Positions 59,529-64,000 of a DNA stretch of 64,000 bases are shown here, piece after piece. The stretch is from Ehretia macrophylla (lineage: Eukaryota > Streptophyta > Magnoliopsida > Boraginales > Ehretiaceae): the NCBI GenBank assembly GCA_037974665.1, contig CM075772.1, positions 41,196,552 to 41,260,551 on the forward strand, written 5' to 3'. The translations under genes and the position numbers were made by a program. The notes beneath the pieces were generated by a model. It was given only the letters and a program-made list of their open reading frames with translations. It had not been told where the DNA came from and ran no database searches. The stretch's first letter is position 1. Each line of letters begins with the position of its first letter.

Positions 59529-61135
59529 ACGTTTCATATGCAGCATGCTTAACCTTTATTCAGAGTTAATTATTCTGATCAATGTGAGAAATCCGACGTG
59601 CTTTACACTAGTTGTTAACTGCTTAATGCAACCCTTCTTCTTTATATGAGCTTGGAATCAGCAATGTCAGAGAGAGAGAGAGTTAATTACTGGACATTCT
59701 TAAAAAAATAGATGTAGGACATTTAACCTCGACCAATAAAGGAAAGAAATGCATCCCCAATCAAAGGGTAACTTTTCATCATGAAAAGATGCATGTTGTA
59801 AAGTCAACATTCTCGGGAAAGCCATGCAGGAAAAATGACTCTCTATCAGATGGGAAAATCTACTATCTCAAATGAGCTTATGAAATGCCTTATATAAGGC
59901 AGACACCCCTCACTCTTTGGTAACTTGAAATTCCACATTAACAATCAAGATTCAATCCTCTTATTTGCCTTAAAATCTCTTTGAATTTTACCAAATTAAT
60001 TTAAGCATTGGAGTGTCCATTTGGGCTTATAGCACGGGTGCCACTTATCTATTCTCTTTTAGAAGAAACTGTATATAGTAGATTCAAGAGTAATTTAGTG
60101 ATGGATTACTCCCTTAACAGTTGAAAGACCAGTGTTCTAATCTCATGAGAAGTAGAGGGCAAGTAGGGTAGGGGATAAAATCAAAAAAACAAAAAATAAA
60201 AACATTGCATATAGATCTTTTCCGCATCTGAGATTCTAATTGTAGATACCACCATTTGGTTTTTGCTGAAGGTTGTCGAAAATTAGTTGGATACTTCCAT
60301 AAGAACATTGATTGTCTCCTATATACCACTTTTGACTGAATCTGTTTGTCTTCTCTTGTTGAGTACATTATGCAAATAAGAAATGGTATTTTGGAAGATG
60401 TAAGAGGGCTACTATTGGTTCAAGTTCAACAAATAAAATCCACATAGGCTCCACTTGTACCGTTTTGATTGGCCTTTGTTAAAATATATTCAATAATTTC
60501 AATATATTTCCATATGTCATGCCACTAGTTTAGGCAATATTCAAATTGTTTCTTTATTAGATTAGTTTTCAACTTTCCTTATTTGGTTCTGTTACTAATT
60601 AGTCTAGTTCATCATGTAGTCAATATCTTTTCCTCTCTTCTAGAGCCACCGTTGGTGGTGGCTCCTCCTATTATTTTTAATATACATATATTTCCCCCCC
60701 ATATTTTCTCTTTTATTTTTTCTTTCAACAGCCTTATGAGCTCTCTTACGCACTACTCTTCCACAAACTTTGTAAGTTTCCGAGAAAAAACATACAGATG
60801 AATACTCAAGGCATACATGGTAGGATTTTCTTAATTCAATTAATTCTTCTATTTTCACTCTTTTTGTTTTTTTGTTCAACGTACATATTACAAACCACTG
60901 AAACATATTAAAATGAGTTCTCAATTATTGAAACACATATAAATATAATCCAGCACATGGCCTTGATGAACTCGCATACACAGCCAAATGTCCTCTTTAT
61001 ACGATGGAAAGGAATCGACCCAGAGCATCTTTTTTTTTTTTTTTTTGGATTTTCTCTATTGGTATATGCAAATTGCCCAGTATAAATCTCCCATAAAAGT
61101 CATAGATAACAAGCCATTTACAAAGAAATCGCCTG
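59529..61135. other. Spacer between P450 genes A and B
   Basis: No gene seen. It contains a GA run at about 59671-59681, a block near 59900-59990 resembling 55105-55200, the LTR relic at 60480-60730, and a T18-like run near 61029-61046. The last ~90 bp (CCCAGTATAAATCTCCC at 61077, CAAGCCATTTACAAAGAAATC) is the proximal promoter and leader of gene B. Confidence 0.5.
60480..60730 (+). mobile_element. LTR relic related to 54766-55099, opposite orientation
   Basis: It shares CTAGTTTAGGCAATA, AATTAGTCTAGTT, ATGTAGTCA and CTAGAGCCACCRTTGGTGGTG with the minus strand of 54766-55099. It is degraded, and no primer site or partner LTR was found. Confidence 0.5.
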
Positions 61136-61645
61136 ATGGATATTGAGGTTTCATCTTTCACGATCCTTCTTATTCTTATAATCCCATTAGTACTGCTTCT
61201 GAAACTAAGAAGCAGATCGATCACAAACAAGAAAACAAATTCCAAACTTCCTCCAGGTCCATGGAAGCTCCCTTTCATAGGAAACATGCACCAGCTTGCT
61301 TTTGGTTTGCCACAAGCGGTGCTCAGAGACTTGGGCATGAAATATGGACCTCTTATGCACCTAAAACTAGGTGAAGTTTCTGCTGTTGTGGTTTCCTCTC
61401 CTGAAACAGCACAAGAAGTGATGAAAACCCATGACATCGCTTTTGCTTCCAGGCCACCAATAATTGTAACAAAGATTCTTTCTTATGATTGCACAAGCAT
61501 TGCTTTTGCTCCATATGGTGAATATTGGAGACAGCTCCGGAAAATTTGCATACTAGAGCTTCTCAGCCCGAAACGAGTTCAGTCTTTCCACGCATTGAGG
61601 GAAGAAGAAATCTCAAATCTTGTCAGATGGATAACTTGCACTGCT
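61136..61645 (+). pseudogene. Cytochrome P450, CYP71D-like, gene B (5' part only)
   Basis: From ATG 61136 the frame gives the membrane anchor, the hinge [18 protein letters not shown] and the C-helix [14 protein letters not shown], up to [10 protein letters not shown] at about residue 169. P450 homology then stops abruptly, and the sequence becomes the upstream repeat region of gene C (TTTACTTCAATAACGTC at 61646). It is the most divergent of the three genes ([12 protein letters not shown] instead of [12 protein letters not shown]). The cut coincides with the junction of a tandem duplication, so the truncation is structural. The anchor and substrate-recognition start are present but there is no heme-binding half, so no enzyme activity is expected. 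Confidence 0.88.
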
Positions 61646-62466
61646 TTTACTTCAATAACGTCATGCCCTTTGTAACTGCAGCAGCCAGTAGTAGCCCGCA
61701 GCAGCAGCAGTTGTAGCCCACAGTAGTAGTAGTTGTAGTAGTAGCTATTAGTAGTAGTAGCCCACAGCAGCAGTAATAGTAGTATAGTATTCAACTGCAG
61801 AAAATAGTGCGAAAAACTAATAAGAATTTTGTCTGCCATCTGATTCGTGACACATGACGAGATACCTCTACCATTCTATAAATATAGGTTCGATAACTAT
61901 TAATCAAATTCAATTAGTAGTAGTAGCCCACTGCAACAGTAATAGTAGTATAGTATTCAACTACAGAAAAATAGTGCGAAAAAACTAATAAGAATCTCGC
62001 TTGCCATCTAATTTGTGACGCATGGTGAGATACCTCTACCACTCTATAAATATATGTCCGATAACTATTTATCAAATTCAATTAGTAGTAGTAGCCCACA
62101 ACAGCAATAATAGTAGTATAGTATTCAACTGTAGAAAAGTAGTGCGGAAAACTAATAAAAATCTTGCCTGCCAACTAATTCGTGACGCATGACGAGATAC
62201 CTCTACCACTTTATAAATATAGGTTCGATAACTATTTATCAAATTCAATTCAACGAATTTGAGTAATAACACGTATGACTAGGGTTGCTATAAATAAGTT
62301 TTCTGCAATTGTTGACGAAATGGGGCAACTGAAAAATAAAACGATATCTCCCATATTACCCCTTTAGTAGTAGTATATATAAATCTCCCATAGAAGTAGG
62401 AGATCACAAGGCATTTACTAAGAAATCACCTAACAGATCACAAGCCATTTACAAAGAAATCACCTG
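61646..62466 (+). promoter_or_regulatory. Upstream region of P450 gene C, second copy of the TATA-bearing repeats
   Basis: It is homologous to 56231-57055 over its full length. Three units start near 61756, 61922 and 62090 (spacing 166 and 168). Each has CTATAAATATA or a near match; in the first, second and third units the ACTCTATAAATATAGGTTCG string varies slightly. The 34-bp leader repeat is present before ATG 62467. Confidence 0.7.
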
Positions 62467-64000
62467 ATGGATATTGAGGTTTCATCTTTGACATTAATCC
62501 TTCTTATAATTATAATCCCATTATTGCTTCTGAAACTAGCAAGTAGATCAAGCACAAACCAGAAGACAAGTTCCAAACTTCCTCCAGGCCCATGGAGGCT
62601 TCCACTCATAGGAAACATGCACCAGCTTGCTCTTGGTTTGCCCCACCAAGTGCTAAGAGACTTGGCCAAGAAATACGGACCCCTTATGCACCTAAAACTA
62701 GGTGAAGTTTCTGCTGTTGTGGTTTCCTCTCCTGAAACGGCAAAAGAAGTGATTTACACCCATGACATCACTTTTGCTTCCAGGCCACCAATAATTGCAA
62801 CAAAAATTCTTTCTTATGATTGCACAAACATTGCCTTTGCTCCATATGGTGAATATTGGAGACAGGTGCGGAAAATTTGTGTACTTGAGCTTCTAAGCAC
62901 AAAACGAGTTCAGTCGTTCCACGCCTTAAGAGAAGAAGAAATCTCAAATCTTGTCAGATGGATAACTTGTAATGCAGGATCTTCGATCAATCTGACAGAA
63001 ATGATAATCTCCACTACGTTTAATATCATCTCAAGAGCAGCCTTTGGCAAGAAAAGCGAGGAGCGTGAAACATTCATATCAATAATCAAGGAAGTTGTTA
63101 AATTGGCAGAAGGTTTCAATATTGCTGATATCTATCCTTCAATTAAGTTTCTTCATTTTATCAGTGGCGTAAAGCCCAAACTGGAGAGGCTCAAACTACA
63201 AGTAGATAGAATATTGGAAAACATCATCGAGGAACACAAAAGAAGAAATACTTCCAGTACTATTAGTGAACAAGAAACATATGAAGATCTAGTAGATGTT
63301 CTTCTGAAATTTCAGGGGAAAGAAGCCGAATTTTCCTTAACCACAGATAATATCAAAGCAGTACTTCTGGTTAGTATTTCTGCTTTTCCATATTCTTGCT
63401 TATTAGGCTTTTCCACTGTTTCTTTCTGCTAGAGACAGCATTTGTGTCAACTCCTAATGACTTTAATACATAGATGCGATCTCATGTCTTTTCTCATTTT
63501 TGTTCTTTTAACATTTGTTTTATGTGAATCCAGCAACCGAAAAAATTCTACCGTTTTCTCCCAGGTATATAAGTTCTGTTAGTTGAATCTATATTTAAGG
63601 AAGACTACATAACAAAAGTAAACAAACTACATAGCATCAACAGGTCTGACCTTTCACTACAAAAACATTTTTAAATAATTGGTTTTCATATTTTAATTCG
63701 TCTTGTTATGATATACACTCTTGTTTCACATAAATTAAAAAAAAAAAAAAATTCTTAAATTACCATGTAAGATATTAGGCTAGTACTCTTAATAGTACCA
63801 CTTTATTTTAGTTTGGAACCCATGCATGATTTTTAGCATGATATTAGAATTAAGTTTTGATTCGCTCTTATATATCCATTTACATATGACTATTCTCTAA
63901 CTCACTAACCCACCCACCCACCCACCTCAATATCTGGTCTTGTGCTTTGACTTACCCTTTCAATGTTAACTTTTGTATTCAGAAGATGCTTCGCTTGCTC
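62467..64000 (+). CDS. Cytochrome P450, CYP71D-like, gene C (partial, runs off window)
   Basis: Exon 1, 62467-63369, is fully open (301 residues) with the anchor, hinge [18 protein letters not shown], intact C-helix YWRQVRKICVLELL and AAFGKKSEERETF. The intron starts at GTTAGT (63370) and continues past the window end; it matches gene A's intron almost base for base. By comparison with gene A, exon 2 with the I-helix, ExxR and heme loop should begin about 140 bp beyond the window. Exon 1 is nearly identical to gene A apart from the three amber codons there, so this looks like the working member of the pair. It is likely a microsomal monooxygenase of specialised metabolism; the substrate is unknown. 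Confidence 0.9.

Overview
This is eukaryotic, plant nuclear DNA. It is AT-rich, has GT-AG introns, nested Ty1/Copia and Ty3/Gypsy elements primed by the plant initiator-Met tRNA, FAR1/MULE, F-box, Ulp1-like and GRF-like genes, and a cluster of CYP71D-type cytochromes P450. A eudicot fits best. An asterid is a guess from the P450 style only. No bacterial genes, CRISPR arrays, rRNA genes or convincing tRNA genes were seen.

Layout. (1) 334-20307 is a three-deep nest: a Copia-type element (LTRs 334-749 and 19788-20307) holds a chromodomain Ty3/Gypsy element of Tekay type (2153-15595), which holds a 3.5-kb solo LTR (8134-11660). The target-site duplications are TTTTT, CATAT/CGTAT and CAGTC. (2) 20308-25260 is mostly non-coding, with one F-box gene on the minus strand (22160-23002) and a degenerate ~220-bp repeat that carries tRNA/SINE-like pieces. 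(3) 25261-30879 is a FAR1/FRS (MULE-transposase type) gene whose last exon was split by a 3.1-kb solo LTR (27509-30654, duplication GATTT). A small GRF-like zinc-finger plus membrane-anchor gene follows (31208-31606). (4) 33113-45449 is another solo LTR (duplication TTAAC), interrupted by an 8.45-kb non-coding LTR retrotransposon (36132-44581, two 3339-bp LTRs, duplication GATGC). (5) 46399-52311 holds two convergent, paralogous Ulp1-like (C48) genes. The plus copy reads through eight exons with consistent phases but has Gly where the catalytic Cys should be. The minus copy encodes an HMG-box-like region, a plant-mobile-domain-like region, a basic linker and the Ulp1 domain; it keeps the Cys but has Asn for the catalytic Asp, and also one stop and one frame break. 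(6) 54016-55099 holds small TRIM/Copia-like LTR relics. (7) 56231-64000 is a P450 array: gene A (whole, but with three adjacent amber codons), gene B (cut off in exon 1) and gene C (exon 1 open, running off the window). Genes A and C and their upstream regions, each with three ~167-bp TATA-bearing repeats, are copies of one ~5.4-kb tandem duplication.

The live biology is probably limited: P450 gene C, possibly the plus-strand Ulp1-like gene, the GRF-like gene and the F-box gene. About two thirds of the window is retrotransposon fossil, and nearly all the long LTRs belong to one related Tekay-like group that shares conserved internal modules. No alignment or database search was run. All homology statements come from reading motifs and comparing sequences by eye.
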